DNA of 64,000 bases, from NCBI RefSeq assembly GCF_022815905.2, contig NZ_CP119327.1:1426001-1490000 (forward strand), given 5' to 3'. The notes beneath the pieces were generated by a model. That model was not told where the DNA came from, searched no databases, and was given only the letters and a program-made list of their open reading frames with translations. Below are positions 53,656 through 63,979 of this stretch, piece by piece; position 1 is the first letter of the stretch; each line of letters starts with the position of its first letter. A program made the position numbers and the translations under genes. Origin of the DNA: Staphylococcus sp. NRL 16/872. GTDB taxonomy: Bacteria > Bacillota > Bacilli > Staphylococcales > Staphylococcaceae.

Positions 53656-55061
53656 GGGGAGACCTCCAATAAACTCTTCGCTTTCAAACGTGTTTCTTCT
53701 AATTCTTTTTCAGGAATTGAATCATACACTACGCCACAACCAGCCTCTACTTGAACAGTAGTATCATCAATAAACATTGTTCGAATAGCTAAAGCAAAAT
53801 CTAAATTTTGATTACAATTTATGTAGCCTATACCACCGCTATATATACCGCGCTTATGAGGATAGACTTCATATATCCTTTGAATCGCTCTTAGTTTTGG
53901 TGCCCCTGAAACCGTTCCTGTAGGCAAAAGGTTAGCAATTACAGTCATAGGCGATAGTTCTTTTTTTATTTCACCTCTAACTTCACTCACGATATGCATC
54001 ACATGTTCATATTTTTCGATTTCCATTAATTTTGTGATTTTTGAGGTTCCTGTATTACTCACTCTATGAATATCATTTCTTCCTAAATCTACTAACATAC
54101 TATGTTCACTTATTTCTTTTTCATCTGCTATAAGTTGGCTTGCATTATGCTCATCTTCTTCAACCGTCTTACCTCTTTTTATCGTGCCAGCAATTGGATT
54201 AGTAATGACTTCGCTATCATGCACTTTGACGAAACTTTCTGGAGAACTTCCAACAATAATTGGTCCACCCATATTAATAAAATACATATACGGACTAGGA
54301 TTACGACGTTTTAAATTTTGATAGAGTTGATAACTTAATTGATATTTATTTTCTCCAAAATGATGTTGGTAATGATAAATTCTGGAAGGTACAACCTGAA
54401 ACATATCCCCCTCTTTTATTAGCTGTTTTAGGTATTTAACATTTTTTATAAAATCATTATCCGTTATATTAGCCGTTATATTTGTTCTTTTTGGTGGAGC
54501 TATAACCTTTTGTTCATAGACTTTTATAGATGATAGCTTTTCAATACGCTTTTTTACTCTCGTTTTTAACTCTTCTTTTTTAACCTCTGAAAATTGATTA
54601 GTGGAGATGACATATAATTCATCTCGATAGTGGTCAAATACGTAGACATCCTCAATCATGTAAAGTTGTACATCGTTATGTTCTTTCTTAGCTTCAATTT
54701 TCTTTCGCTGTAATATAGGAAATTCATGTCTGACCAAATCAAAACTACACGTACCGATAAATCCTGAAATAAATGGCAATTGCTTCAGCAAATCATCATC
54801 AACCTTAATATTAAACTGGTTGATATAGGTTTTTAGATAATTATAGGGTTCCGTCGTGATGATTTGATTTTGACGTTTAGTTTTAATTTCTAACCTTTCA
54901 TCTGTCAAAGTTACTGTCCCATAATAATCAAATGCAACAATTGAATACCTGCCTTTTAGTTCTTGTTGACTTGTACTTTCTAATATTATCTTTTGTTCTT
55001 TTAGTTGCCCTAGAACCTCTGGAGTGATGTTAGCTCTTATCACCTCATAATATATTTCCAT
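53652..55061 (-). CDS. trpE: Anthranilate synthase component I
   Basis: 469-residue chorismate-using enzyme, first step of Trp synthesis. The N-terminal ILESTSQQELKGRYSIVA corresponds to the tryptophan feedback site (LLES motif). Catalytic core: IAGTIKRGKT, DLGRNDIHRVS, LLPTGTVSGAPKLRA and GIYSGGIGYI. First gene of the trp operon, under the T-box upstream. Confidence 0.95.
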   Translation of the reverse strand: MEIYYEVIRANITPEVLGQLKEQKIILESTSQQELKGRYSIVAFDYYGTVTLTDERLEIKTKRQNQIITTEPYNYLKTYINQFNIKVDDDLLKQLPFISGFIGTCSFDLVRHEFPILQRKKIEAKKEHNDVQLYMIEDVYVFDHYRDELYVISTNQFSEVKKEELKTRVKKRIEKLSSIKVYEQKVIAPPKRTNITANITDNDFIKNVKYLKQLIKEGDMFQVVPSRIYHYQHHFGENKYQLSYQLYQNLKRRNPSPYMYFINMGGPIIVGSSPESFVKVHDSEVITNPIAGTIKRGKTVEEDEHNASQLIADEKEISEHSMLVDLGRNDIHRVSNTGTSKITKLMEIEKYEHVMHIVSEVRGEIKKELSPMTVIANLLPTGTVSGAPKLRAIQRIYEVYPHKRGIYSGGIGYINCNQNLDFALAIRTMFIDDTTVQVEAGCGVVYDSIPEKELEETRLKAKSLLEVSP

Positions 55062-55254
55062 AGTTTCACCCTTTTCTTGTTAAAATTTGTTATCTAATAT
55101 TGAAATGTTAAAAGTTGATAAAGCTTTGCCTTTTAATTACTTTGAAAATTCAGATTATTTTATTTATACTTATTTTCGAAATTTAACTTTTTAACTAGCG
55201 ATGTTCATTTAGCTTATTCATTAATTATTTGTCATTAACCTATATTAAAGATAA

Positions 55255-55478
55255 TCGCAAATCAAAAAGACACCACAGTTAGCTATCCTCAAATATAAGG
55301 ACGCGTTACCGTGGTGCCACCTTAATTAACATTCTCATGTTCACTCAATAATTATTCAGTTATACTTTTTAAGCCCAATTCAAAAAATATGTTGTGCTAA
55401 TTTCCATCTACCATTAGCTTTCTTATGCTACAAATCATATTATCTACTTCACTTAAAATTATTCGACAATTCTTATAA
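55255..55478 (-). promoter_or_regulatory. Tryptophan T-box riboswitch leader of the trp operon
   Basis: The minus strand shows the T-box AAGGTGGCACCACGGT (around 55321-55306) followed by an overlapping terminator: CACCACGGTAAC pairs with the downstream GCTAACTGTGGTG and TTTTT follows. Stem I lies 5' of this, and a TGG tryptophan codon in GAATTGGGC (55375-55377) is a candidate specifier. Uncharged tRNA-Trp would stabilise the antiterminator and switch the operon on. The specifier choice is from context, not a folded model. Confidence 0.85.
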
Positions 55479-55484
55479 TTCAGT

Positions 55485-55513
55485 ATAATACATAGAATCA
55501 ATTTAATTGTCAA
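55485..55513 (-). promoter_or_regulatory. Promoter of the trp operon
   Basis: Minus strand -35 TTGACA (55508-55513), 17-base spacer and -10 TATTAT (55485-55490). The start near 55478 gives a leader of about 415 bases to trpE; the 5' part holds the T-box stem I and the 3' part, after the terminator, is AT-rich without features. Confidence 0.7.
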
Positions 55514-55520
55514 TGACATT

Positions 55521-56558
55521 TTACAATTTTATTGGCGATAAACAATATGCGTAGAGTAAGTCCTGAGTAGCTTTAATTGAATCAATATGTGTTCTTTCTA
55601 ATGCATGTGAGGATTCAATTCCTGCTCCAAATAAACCATGACGAATATCAGCTCCAGCTCTAAGTGCTGCTGAGGCATCAGATCCGTAATATGGATAAAT
55701 ATCTACTTTATATGGGATTTGATTAATCTTGCATAAATTAATTAAATGAGATTTTAATTCTTTATGATATGGGCCAGAACTATCTTTTGCACAAATAGAA
55801 ACTGTATATTCATCTGAAGATTGTCCATCACCCAATGCTCCCATATCAAATGCGATAAATTCTATAATCTTTTCTGAAATTGAAGCATTCGCGCCATACC
55901 CTATTTCTTCATTATTCGATATATAAAATTGTGTAGTATGTGGTAAAGTTGTATCTTCTTGTTTTAACTTTTCTAGTAATTCTAAAATCATAGCTACGCT
56001 TGCCTTATCATCTAAATGACGTGATTTTATAAATCCTGAAGGTGTAATTTGAGTTCTTGGATCAAAACTAATGAAATCTCCAACTTCAATTCCTAAATCT
56101 CTTGTTTCTTCAGCAGAGGTTGTCTTTTCATCTATACGAACTTCCATATGTTCAATATTACGTTCGATTTCATGATTATCTTTATAAACATGTACGCTTG
56201 TTTCATGTAAACAAATTGTTCCAGTATAAACTTGGCCAGCTTCTGTTTGAATTTCACAATACTCCCCTTCGATAGCATTATAAGTAAAGCCTCCAATCAA
56301 ACTAAGCGCTAATCGCCCATCCTCTTTAATTTCTTTAACCATGGCTCCAAGTGTGTCTACATGAGCAGTGATACATCTTTGATGCTCATCATCTTCTCCT
56401 TTAACAGTAATGAGTAATGCACCTTTATTAGTTAATTTAGTTGGATAACCTAAATCTTCAGCTTTATCTTTTACATAGTTCACAGCTTCGGTTGCATTAC
56501 CAGAAGGACTATTAATTTCTGTTAATTCTTTAATCGTTTGCAGAACCTTTTCACTCAT
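55521..56558 (-). CDS. M42-family glutamyl/aminopeptidase
   Basis: 345-residue metal-dependent aminopeptidase of the FrvX/PepA type. Metal ligands appear in ITAHVDTLGAMV, RHLDDKASVAMI and NNEEIGYGANAS, with a further FDMGALGDGQSS. Forms large tetrahedral particles in relatives. Starts with ATG after GGAGG. Its stop lies 8 bases before the trp promoter, so the two are separate units reading the same way. Confidence 0.88.
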   Translation of the reverse strand: MSEKVLQTIKELTEINSPSGNATEAVNYVKDKAEDLGYPTKLTNKGALLITVKGEDDEHQRCITAHVDTLGAMVKEIKEDGRLALSLIGGFTYNAIEGEYCEIQTEAGQVYTGTICLHETSVHVYKDNHEIERNIEHMEVRIDEKTTSAEETRDLGIEVGDFISFDPRTQITPSGFIKSRHLDDKASVAMILELLEKLKQEDTTLPHTTQFYISNNEEIGYGANASISEKIIEFIAFDMGALGDGQSSDEYTVSICAKDSSGPYHKELKSHLINLCKINQIPYKVDIYPYYGSDASAALRAGADIRHGLFGAGIESSHALERTHIDSIKATQDLLYAYCLSPIKL

Positions 56559-56706
56559 TTTTTATTTCCTCCTTATCTCCTATTAATATTTATTTTATCG
56601 TACTTATTCCCCTATCTCTATTAATCCATTTATATAACTATTGTTTAATTTTGTCGGCTATTTTACAATAAATATATTCTGAAAATTTCGAAATAAGGTG
56701 ATTCAA

Positions 56707-57798
56707 TTGAAAAATATTTTATTCGTAGGTCTAGGTTTAATTGGCGGTAGTTTAGCAAGTAACTTAAAATTTTATCGTCCAGATGTTCAAATTTCTGCCT
56801 TTGATACCGATTCAAGTCAGCTTGATAAAGCGCAATCTATTGGAATTATAGATGAAGAGATTAAAGACTATGCTTTAGGTGTCGAAAAAGCTGACATCAT
56901 TATCTATGCTACACCCGTTCAACAGACTGAAATATACTTAAAAGAATTACCTAACTATCACACACGCCCTAATTTAATTGTTACAGATACTGGTAGTACA
57001 AAAGCAAATATTCAACAATATGAATCATATCTTTTAGAACATAATATTCATCTAGTTGGTGGTCATCCAATGGCTGGTAGTCATAAATCAGGTGTACTTA
57101 ATTCTAAGAAATATTTATTTGAAAATGCTTATTATATTTTAGTTTACAATGATGATCGAAATACTTTAGCTGCTAAAAACTTACAAGAGTTGCTATCTTC
57201 AACATCTGCTAAATTCATTACTACTACAGCTCAAGAACATGATTATGTTACAGGTATTGTTAGCCATGTGCCTCATATAGTAGCTTCTAGTCTAGTACAT
57301 TTAAGCGAAAATTATTCAAACCAACATGCATTAGTGAAGCAATTAGCAGCCGGTGGTTTTAGAGATATTACCCGTATTGCTAGTAGTAACGCGGATATGT
57401 GGAGAGATATTACCTTAAGTAATAAAGAAAATATTTTAAATATATTAGAAATGTTACAACTACAATTCCAAGCTATCGCAAATTCAATTAAAAACGATGA
57501 AAGTGAAACTATACATTCCTTTTTCAAAGATGCTAAAAAATATAAAGATCAACTTCCTGTTAAACAACGTGGTGCACTAAATGTAGCGTATGATCTATAT
57601 GTAGATATTCCGGATGAACCGGGTATGATTAATAAAATTACTAATATACTAAGTTTACATAATATTTCTATAAGTAACTTAAAAATTTTAGAAGTTCGCG
57701 AAGATATTTTAGGTGCCCTGCGTATTAGTTTTAAAACGCCTCAAGATCGTGAATTAGGAGTTAAAGCACTTAATCATTTTGAAACTTATATTTTATAA
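56707..57798 (+). CDS. tyrA: Prephenate dehydrogenase
   Basis: 363-residue NAD enzyme of tyrosine synthesis. N-terminal nucleotide loop [33 protein letters not shown], then helical dimerisation domain and a C-terminal ACT domain (about 290-363) for feedback by aromatic amino acids. The start is taken as TTG 56707 with AAGGTG before it, giving the S. aureus length; a GTG three codons upstream overlaps that site. Confidence 0.93.
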   Translation: MKNILFVGLGLIGGSLASNLKFYRPDVQISAFDTDSSQLDKAQSIGIIDEEIKDYALGVEKADIIIYATPVQQTEIYLKELPNYHTRPNLIVTDTGSTKANIQQYESYLLEHNIHLVGGHPMAGSHKSGVLNSKKYLFENAYYILVYNDDRNTLAAKNLQELLSSTSAKFITTTAQEHDYVTGIVSHVPHIVASSLVHLSENYSNQHALVKQLAAGGFRDITRIASSNADMWRDITLSNKENILNILEMLQLQFQAIANSIKNDESETIHSFFKDAKKYKDQLPVKQRGALNVAYDLYVDIPDEPGMINKITNILSLHNISISNLKILEVREDILGALRISFKTPQDRELGVKALNHFETYIL

Positions 57799-57802
57799 AA
57801 AA

Positions 57803-57869
57803 TATCCTCTTAACTGATAGAGGTTATTCCAATCACTATTGGATACTTTTCTCTATCGTTAGGAGGATA
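57803..57869. terminator. Two-tier hairpin between tyrA and the polymerase gene
   Basis: A roughly 19-bp stem (57803-57822 with 57851-57869, one bulge and one G-U) encloses a second perfect stem TCCAAT/ATTGGA with loop CACT (57828-57843). On the minus strand TTTTTT follows directly, as expected for a terminator of the polymerase gene; on the plus strand ACTTTTCT follows. Confidence 0.75.
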
Positions 57870-57874
57870 CTTTT

Positions 57875-59137
57875 CTACATTTTATGTCCTGCCATTAAAC
57901 CTAAACGTCCATGTTTAGTACCTGCATCAGTATACGAAATCGCCTTTGATACGATACCCTTTCCATATTTATTTTGCAAAAAGTCTATTGTCTTAGCTAA
58001 TCTTTCATCTCTTCGTCGTTCATATTCATCAATGAACAAGTTTAATTGTCTATCATCTTCACCAATCAATTGTGTTAATGAAACACTCAATGTTCGATAT
58101 AACGCTCTTTTATCGCATAGTTGATTCGCATAATAATTTACTACCTTAAAAATATCTTTTTCTAAATTAGTGGGATCTGTTAGAGTGTATTGCTTATGTA
58201 CGCCCCCGCCTTCTGCATAGCCAAAAGAAAAATGTATCGTACGTGCTAATTGCTTACGCGCTCTAATACGGCTTGCTACATCTTCGATTAATTCTTGCAT
58301 CACAACTTTAGTTTCTTCAAAACGATAATCTCTCATTAAAATTTGACTTTTACATATTGAAGGATTTGTAACTTGATATTTTTCTCTCACTTTACTTTGA
58401 TCAATACCATTAGCATGTAAGTGCATATCTGTGCCTAAAATACCAAACTCTTTCTTTAAATATCTATAAGGATACTGTGCTAAATCCCCTATAGTAATAA
58501 TCCCTCTTTTATTGAGTTTCATTTCTGTTTTTTTATTAATGCCCCAAAAGTCTCTTAAAGGTTGAATACGCCACAATTTCTGTGGAACATCTTGATAACG
58601 CCACTCAGTAATACCGTTTTTTGTATGTTTGGCTTCTATATCCATAGCTACTTTGCTTAACAACATGTTTGATCCTATTCCAATAGTGCAGTATATACCT
58701 GTTTTATCTATAATTTCTTTCTGTAATCTTTCTGCAAACGAAGCTACTGTAGAATTAAATCTGTGGTAACTATTAGTTACATCTATAAAAAACTCATCAA
58801 TACTATACTGATGTAAATCCTCTCCTGGAACATATTTAAGTGCAATTTTTGAAATTTCAATAGATACTTCGAGATATTTTCGCATACTGGGATTAATAAT
58901 ATAAATATCGTTACGATGTGGTATTTCAAACAATCTTGAACCTGTTTTTATTCCTATTTCTTTTAATTTTGGTGTAGCTGCTAACACCACAGACCCCTGC
59001 CTTTTAGTATCAGCTACTACTGCTAATTTTGTAGTTAATGGATCTAAACCCTTTGCAATACATGACACACTTGCAAAAAAACTCTTTTGATCAATACATA
59101 GAACATCTCTATCTTCAAGTAAGTTATAATCATACAT
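57875..59137 (-). CDS. SOS-controlled Y-family DNA polymerase (UmuC/ImpB-like)
   Basis: 420-residue translesion polymerase. Palm motifs CIDQKSFFASV (metal Asp) and QYSIDEFFIDVT (catalytic Asp-Glu) are intact, then GIGSNMLLSKVAMDIEAK, a helix-hairpin-helix thumb and a little-finger domain. A C-terminal region with LNLFIDEYERRRDERL may carry a clamp-binding motif. GGGAGGTTATTAAG precedes the ATG. Two LexA boxes upstream indicate DNA-damage induction. Confidence 0.9.
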   Translation of the reverse strand: MYDYNLLEDRDVLCIDQKSFFASVSCIAKGLDPLTTKLAVVADTKRQGSVVLAATPKLKEIGIKTGSRLFEIPHRNDIYIINPSMRKYLEVSIEISKIALKYVPGEDLHQYSIDEFFIDVTNSYHRFNSTVASFAERLQKEIIDKTGIYCTIGIGSNMLLSKVAMDIEAKHTKNGITEWRYQDVPQKLWRIQPLRDFWGINKKTEMKLNKRGIITIGDLAQYPYRYLKKEFGILGTDMHLHANGIDQSKVREKYQVTNPSICKSQILMRDYRFEETKVVMQELIEDVASRIRARKQLARTIHFSFGYAEGGGVHKQYTLTDPTNLEKDIFKVVNYYANQLCDKRALYRTLSVSLTQLIGEDDRQLNLFIDEYERRRDERLAKTIDFLQNKYGKGIVSKAISYTDAGTKHGRLGLMAGHKM

Positions 59138-59172
59138 CTTAATAACCTCCCTTATACATTATTTATTATATA

Positions 59173-59215
59173 CGAACATTTGTTCTATATCAATATAAAT
59201 ACGAACTAATGTTCT
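59173..59215 (-). promoter_or_regulatory. Two LexA (SOS) boxes
   Basis: CGAACATTTGTTCT (59173-59186) and CGAACTAATGTTCT (59202-59215) both match the Firmicute LexA core CGAACNNNNGTTCG except the last base. They lie 36-78 bases before the polymerase gene and are 29 bases apart. Confidence 0.9.
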
Positions 59216-59287
59216 TATAAAATATTTTTGCGGTTAAAATGAAAAATGCTATACTAATCTTGTATTTAAAATTAAGGAGGAAATTCT

Positions 59288-59473
59288 ATGCCAATCGTAA
59301 ACGTTAAATTACTTGAAGGACGTTCAGATGAACAATTAAAAGAGCTAGTAACTGAAGTCACTAATGCAGTAGAAAAAACAACAGGCGCTAATAGAGAAGC
59401 CATCCATGTAGTGATTGAAGAAATGAAGAAAAACCACTACGGTGTAGCTGGAGTAAGAAAATCAGATGCGTAA
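59288..59473 (+). CDS. 4-Oxalocrotonate tautomerase family protein
   Basis: 61-residue small tautomerase; catalytic Pro2 (MPIVNVKLLEGRS) becomes the N-terminus after Met removal. The IHVVIEEMKKNHYGVAG strand is typical. Substrate unknown. AAGGAGG precedes ATG. Shares the upstream region with the SOS boxes of the divergent gene, so both could be affected by LexA. Confidence 0.9.
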   Translation: MPIVNVKLLEGRSDEQLKELVTEVTNAVEKTTGANREAIHVVIEEMKKNHYGVAGVRKSDA

Positions 59474-59529
59474 TAAGTAAGCATGTTTTAAGTTTACATA
59501 ATAAAATTATTGTTTTAATATAACAACGA

Positions 59530-59557
59530 AAAAGCCATGCTGTTAAGCATGGCTTTT
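59530..59557. terminator. Bidirectional terminator
   Basis: 12-bp perfect arms AAAAGCCATGCT and AGCATGGCTTTT with a four-base loop, between the tautomerase and convergent msrR. Confidence 0.85.
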
Positions 59558-59562
59558 AAACT

Positions 59563-60540
59563 TTATTCATTTAAAAAATTTTTGATAGCTTGTTTATTTT
59601 TTTCTTTATCAATTTCAAGTGCGCTTCCATCGTTATTTGTATTTATATTTTGATATGAGTTTTTAACAGGGACTGTTAATGACTGAACATCTTTATCTCC
59701 CCTAATACCAAAATTCACACCAGTTTGGAAAATAGCAGAGTCAGGTATGTTGGTATTAACATAACCTCTTAAAATACCTGCAACTTTAGGTAATTTAACA
59801 ATAGAATCTGGCGTCACTAATTGCTGTTTTAATGTTTGCATGACTTGTTGTTGACGTCTAACTCGACCAAAGTCACCTTCTTCATCATGTCTAAATCTAG
59901 CATAACCAAGTAATTCTTTACCGTTTAAACGATGGCGCCCTTTTTTCAATGATACACCAATATTTTCAGACATATCTTTTTCAACATTAACTGGTATCCC
60001 ATTAGGCTCTAATTCATCAATCATTTTTTCAAAACCTGTAAAGTCAATAACAGCGTAATATTCGGGATTAATACCTAAATTTTTATTTAATGTCTGACGT
60101 AATAATTCAGGTCCACCCAGTGAATAAGCTGCATTAATTTTATAATTTTGATATCCAGGTATTTCTGCATAGATATCACGCATAACGGACATCATTTTCA
60201 TTTTTTTATGGATATAATCATATTGTATAACCATGATGGAATCCGAACGAGATTTACCGCCATTCGCTTTGTCTGCACCAAGTACAAGAACTGATATTTT
60301 TCCATCATTTTTTACTGGACCATTAAATTGATGTACCTTCACATCTTTAGCGTGCTCTTTTGCATAATTTAACCCGCTTCTGTAACCATGTATTACATAA
60401 ATAACTATCGCCAACAGTATCACAAATAGAATCAGCACTATAAAAGGTAATTTGCGAAGTCTTCTCTTCTTACGTCGCTTAGAAGGTGTTTGTGAGTGAG
60501 ATTGTCTGCTTAATTGTGTCTTATCCTTCTCGTCTGTCAT
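59563..60540 (-). CDS. msrR: LCP-family protein MsrR (wall polymer ligase)
   Basis: 325-residue type II membrane protein: a basic cytoplasmic head [11 protein letters not shown], one membrane segment (about 29-50) and an extracellular LytR-CpsA-Psr domain with [33 protein letters not shown] and [10 protein letters not shown], including the conserved Asp/Arg residues. LCP enzymes attach teichoic acid or similar polymers to peptidoglycan. Gene order fits S. aureus msrR (affects methicillin resistance and SarA). Confidence 0.9.
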   Translation of the reverse strand: MTDEKDKTQLSRQSHSQTPSKRRKKRRLRKLPFIVLILFVILLAIVIYVIHGYRSGLNYAKEHAKDVKVHQFNGPVKNDGKISVLVLGADKANGGKSRSDSIMVIQYDYIHKKMKMMSVMRDIYAEIPGYQNYKINAAYSLGGPELLRQTLNKNLGINPEYYAVIDFTGFEKMIDELEPNGIPVNVEKDMSENIGVSLKKGRHRLNGKELLGYARFRHDEEGDFGRVRRQQQVMQTLKQQLVTPDSIVKLPKVAGILRGYVNTNIPDSAIFQTGVNFGIRGDKDVQSLTVPVKNSYQNINTNNDGSALEIDKEKNKQAIKNFLNE

Positions 60541-60682
60541 ATTTACCTACCTTATGTTTAAAATCTTCAAAATTATATATCTATGTACTATAATTATATA
60601 TAATAAAGTTAAAGAACTTACTTTAAAAAATCAAGTGCTTTTTATATAGATGGGACTAAGGTCTAATGAAAGGATGGCGTAA

Positions 60683-61192
60683 ATGAATATTAATACAGCA
60701 TATTTTGCTGGTGGGTGTTTCTGGTGTATGACCAAGCCTTTCGATCAATTCGATGGAATAGAAACAGCCACCTCTGGATATATGGGAGGAACAACAGATA
60801 ACCCTACCTATGAAGAAGTGAAAAGTGGTACAACAGGTCATTACGAAACCGTAAAAGTCGAATATGATGTAGCGCTATTCTCATATAATAAATTATTAGA
60901 AATTTTCTTTTCAGTAATTGATCCATTAGATGCTGAAGGACAATTTCAAGATAGAGGTTCACAATATCAAACCGCTATTTTTTATACGAATGAAGATCAA
61001 AAGAAGCTTGCTGAAGCATACATTCATCAGTTACAAGACACATTACATGCTGATAAAGCAATCGCTACAAAAATATTACCCGCTTCTGCCTTTTATGAAG
61101 CTGAAGCGTATCACCAAGATTTTTATAAAAAGAATCCAGAACGTTATGCAAAAGAACAACAAGATCGTGCAAATTATAAAAACGACTTATAA
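60683..61192 (+). CDS. msrA1: Peptide methionine-S-sulfoxide reductase (second MsrA)
   Basis: 169-residue MsrA with catalytic motif [11 protein letters not shown] (Cys12, Cys15), [26 protein letters not shown] and [11 protein letters not shown]. No other cysteine. Unlike the copy at 3304 it stands alone, next to msrR and mprF; its regulation is probably different. GAAAGGATGGC precedes ATG. Confidence 0.94.
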   Translation: MNINTAYFAGGCFWCMTKPFDQFDGIETATSGYMGGTTDNPTYEEVKSGTTGHYETVKVEYDVALFSYNKLLEIFFSVIDPLDAEGQFQDRGSQYQTAIFYTNEDQKKLAEAYIHQLQDTLHADKAIATKILPASAFYEAEAYHQDFYKKNPERYAKEQQDRANYKNDL

Positions 61193-61197
61193 TCTAT

Positions 61198-61258
61198 AAA
61201 AAAAGACATCCATACTATTGTGTTTAATCATTTACACTTAAGTAGGATGTCTTTTTTT
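61198..61258 (+). terminator. Terminator between msrA and mprF (bidirectional)
   Basis: Arms AAAAAGACATCC(A)TACT and AGTAGGATGTCTTTTT pair with one bulged base and an inner loop, ending in TTTTTTT; usable in both directions. Confidence 0.75.
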
Positions 61259-61271
61259 ATATCTATTTCTA

Positions 61272-63794
61272 TTATTTATGTCTAATGACTCTCATAACTT
61301 TCACCATGCTAGACACTAATGAACTATCTCTACGATAAACTAAAAATCTTGGTTCCCAATTAGGGCTATACTTTTGCTTATACTTACGTAAGCCTTGGAA
61401 GCGATATAAACCATTAAAGTGTTCAAACACACGACCTGCAATCCGTTCTCTAGGATATGCGTAATCTAACTGTCCTACATTAGATAAAGTCGCCATTCCC
61501 ATATTAAACGCTTTATAGCCTTTCTCTTTACCCCATAACAGCATATGCAAGTATAAACCATCCATCAATGGTAAATCTAAATCCGGTAACCATCTAATTA
61601 AGTCTACTGAAATAGCTTCATTATAATGTGTTGGCATTAAACTGCAGAACGCAATAATCTTACCTTCTTCATTCTTCATAATACCAATAGGTGCTTCTTT
61701 TAAATAATCTTCTGTAAATTGGCCTACAGAGAAATGCATTTCACTACGACCATCTAGCCATTGGTCGCTTACTTCTTTAAGTTCATTAAATAATTCTTTT
61801 GAAAATGGAGGTTCAACAATTTCGAAATGAATATTTAAATCATCAAACTTATTTAATGTTGCACGGAAACCTCGACGTTTTTTTCCAGATGTCGTAAATT
61901 GCGTTAAATCTATAATAGCTTCTTCACCTAATTTGAAAAATTGGTTTCCAAAATTATGGTATAGTGGCATAAATCTATCAGAAACTTGATAGAAAATAAT
62001 ATCATAGCCTAACTTTTCAGCATAATTGTAAAACTCAATGAGTAACGATTGGAAAGAAGATGTCTCTCCAATAGGGTCTCCTAACACAACTAATGCATTA
62101 GACTTATAACGATACATAAGAAAAGCTTGTTCATTCTCATGCATGAAGATATCCTTATCTCCACTATAAATTAAATGACTGAGATAATTACCACCATAAG
62201 TTTCGATAATAGATTGACATTGAGATAAATCTTCAACTTTATGTGGTCTAGTAAAACGAATTTCTAATAACCATTCAATAACACCTACAATAATAACAAC
62301 TACTAAAATTGTTAACCAGAAGTAATATCTTAATAGAGACGTATCCATCTCAATATGATAAATATCTAAAGCGTATAATGTTTCTGAAATAACTAAATGA
62401 TTAATATATAAAACGATAATGCTAAATAGTAATGTCAATAGCACATTTTTAAATCTAAATGGACGTTTTATTACTCTAGCACGACGATACGCTAGGATAA
62501 GTAAAATAAAGATAAGCACTAACCATGCTAGTAAAATGAATGAAGCATAAGTATAAATCGTTGCGCCGAATATTAAAATCAATGCAATCATCACGAAGAT
62601 AATAGCTCTTCTACTTTGTTTGAAGATACCTTTAACATTAATCAGCAATAATAAACAGGCACTTGTATGAATGGATAACACAATATAATAAATAAAGTGA
62701 TTAACATCATAAAGACCATCATAGACAATCGTAATATTGTTTATAAAGAAGATAATACTTGTTAATAGTACAAGAATTGATAACGCAAATGAAGGTATCT
62801 TAGACACAATATCTTTTTGATAAGAAAATATAAAAGATGTAACATCTTTAGCTGGCACGTAATATCTCGATTCTTCAAAATATTTACGCGCAGATGAACC
62901 AAATTCAAAAGTAGATAGAATAAGCGCGATAATAACCGGCACGAAATAATAAGCAAAACGATATAATAATAATGCTAATAAAACTTTCTCTTCTGGTACA
63001 CCTAGAGATTTCAAGCCAAGTAAGACTACCAGATCAAAAGCTCCAAAACCACCAGGGATAAAACTTACTAATCCAGCTAAAGCAGCAATAATAAAAATGC
63101 CAATTACCGTAGTGAATGCTACATGGCTATTAACAATAACAGTCGATAAATAAAGCACTACTGCCGCTGCTATCCATTCAATACTTGAAACTAACGTACA
63201 ATAAACGCCTAAAAACTTGTTTTGTTGATCAATAGGCTTAATGATTGTATACGCTATGAATATAGGTAAGAATAAAGCAACAATATAAAGAATCCATCTT
63301 ACCCAACTAATCTTATTTAGAATGTGAGAAGCATTGAAGATATGTAAGACGACTAAAATAGAAAGTAAACTTAACCCAGTTAACATGGATACAAGAATAA
63401 TTGAAATCGCATGAACGAGTTTCTTTCTATCAGAAGTATAATTTTTATATACAAATGCTCTAAATCCAGCTCCAATAAAGCCTCCGAAACCAACAATTGC
63501 ATTAAAAGTATTAATAATATAGCTCAATCTAAAGACTTTCGACAGTGCTATATCTAGTTTTAGCGCTTTAACAAGGATTAAATCATACAGACTCAGTAAT
63601 ATCATTGAAGCGCCACCACAAATAAATAAACCTATTAAATGCCATCGATTGATTTTACCAAATGATTCTAGCGTTTCTTTAAAATTAATATTAGCTAATT
63701 CGTGATATAGCGTTACCACGACGGTGATAAATAATACCGCTGCAAATACAAATTTTAATATTGATAAAATTCTATTTTTTAATTCTTCAGTCAT
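61272..63794 (-). CDS. mprF: Lysyl-phosphatidylglycerol synthase/flippase MprF
   Basis: 840 residues, the S. aureus length. The N-terminal two thirds is hydrophobic with about 14 membrane segments (flippase part, including [17 protein letters not shown]); the C-terminal part (about 530-840) is the cytoplasmic synthase of the DUF2156 fold using lysyl-tRNA and phosphatidylglycerol, with [25 protein letters not shown], and the C-terminal [13 protein letters not shown]. Positive membrane charge protects from cationic antimicrobial peptides and daptomycin. Confidence 0.97.
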   Translation of the reverse strand: MTEELKNRILSILKFVFAAVLFITVVVTLYHELANINFKETLESFGKINRWHLIGLFICGGASMILLSLYDLILVKALKLDIALSKVFRLSYIINTFNAIVGFGGFIGAGFRAFVYKNYTSDRKKLVHAISIILVSMLTGLSLLSILVVLHIFNASHILNKISWVRWILYIVALFLPIFIAYTIIKPIDQQNKFLGVYCTLVSSIEWIAAAVVLYLSTVIVNSHVAFTTVIGIFIIAALAGLVSFIPGGFGAFDLVVLLGLKSLGVPEEKVLLALLLYRFAYYFVPVIIALILSTFEFGSSARKYFEESRYYVPAKDVTSFIFSYQKDIVSKIPSFALSILVLLTSIIFFINNITIVYDGLYDVNHFIYYIVLSIHTSACLLLLINVKGIFKQSRRAIIFVMIALILIFGATIYTYASFILLAWLVLIFILLILAYRRARVIKRPFRFKNVLLTLLFSIIVLYINHLVISETLYALDIYHIEMDTSLLRYYFWLTILVVVIIVGVIEWLLEIRFTRPHKVEDLSQCQSIIETYGGNYLSHLIYSGDKDIFMHENEQAFLMYRYKSNALVVLGDPIGETSSFQSLLIEFYNYAEKLGYDIIFYQVSDRFMPLYHNFGNQFFKLGEEAIIDLTQFTTSGKKRRGFRATLNKFDDLNIHFEIVEPPFSKELFNELKEVSDQWLDGRSEMHFSVGQFTEDYLKEAPIGIMKNEEGKIIAFCSLMPTHYNEAISVDLIRWLPDLDLPLMDGLYLHMLLWGKEKGYKAFNMGMATLSNVGQLDYAYPRERIAGRVFEHFNGLYRFQGLRKYKQKYSPNWEPRFLVYRRDSSLVSSMVKVMRVIRHK

Positions 63795-63948
63795 TATTTC
63801 ACTCTATCCTTTATCATCAGTTAATTTAAAATATATCATACCTTATTTGGAATGAACATATACTCTTCCTGGAATAAGGCTAACAGTATTGTAATGTAAA
63901 GCTCATTCGCGAAAAATACAGCTTGCTTTTATATTAAAAATTAAAAAA

Positions 63949-63979
63949 GTCATAACAAATGAAATTCACTTGTCATGAC
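63949..63979 (-). terminator. Terminator of a minus-strand gene beyond the right edge
   Basis: On the minus strand GTCATGACAAGTGAA pairs with TTCATTTGTTATGAC through two G-U pairs and is followed directly by TTTTTT; on the plus strand the same positions are mismatches. This polarity implies a gene ending just right of 64000. Between 63795 and 63948 no gene is seen. Confidence 0.65.
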
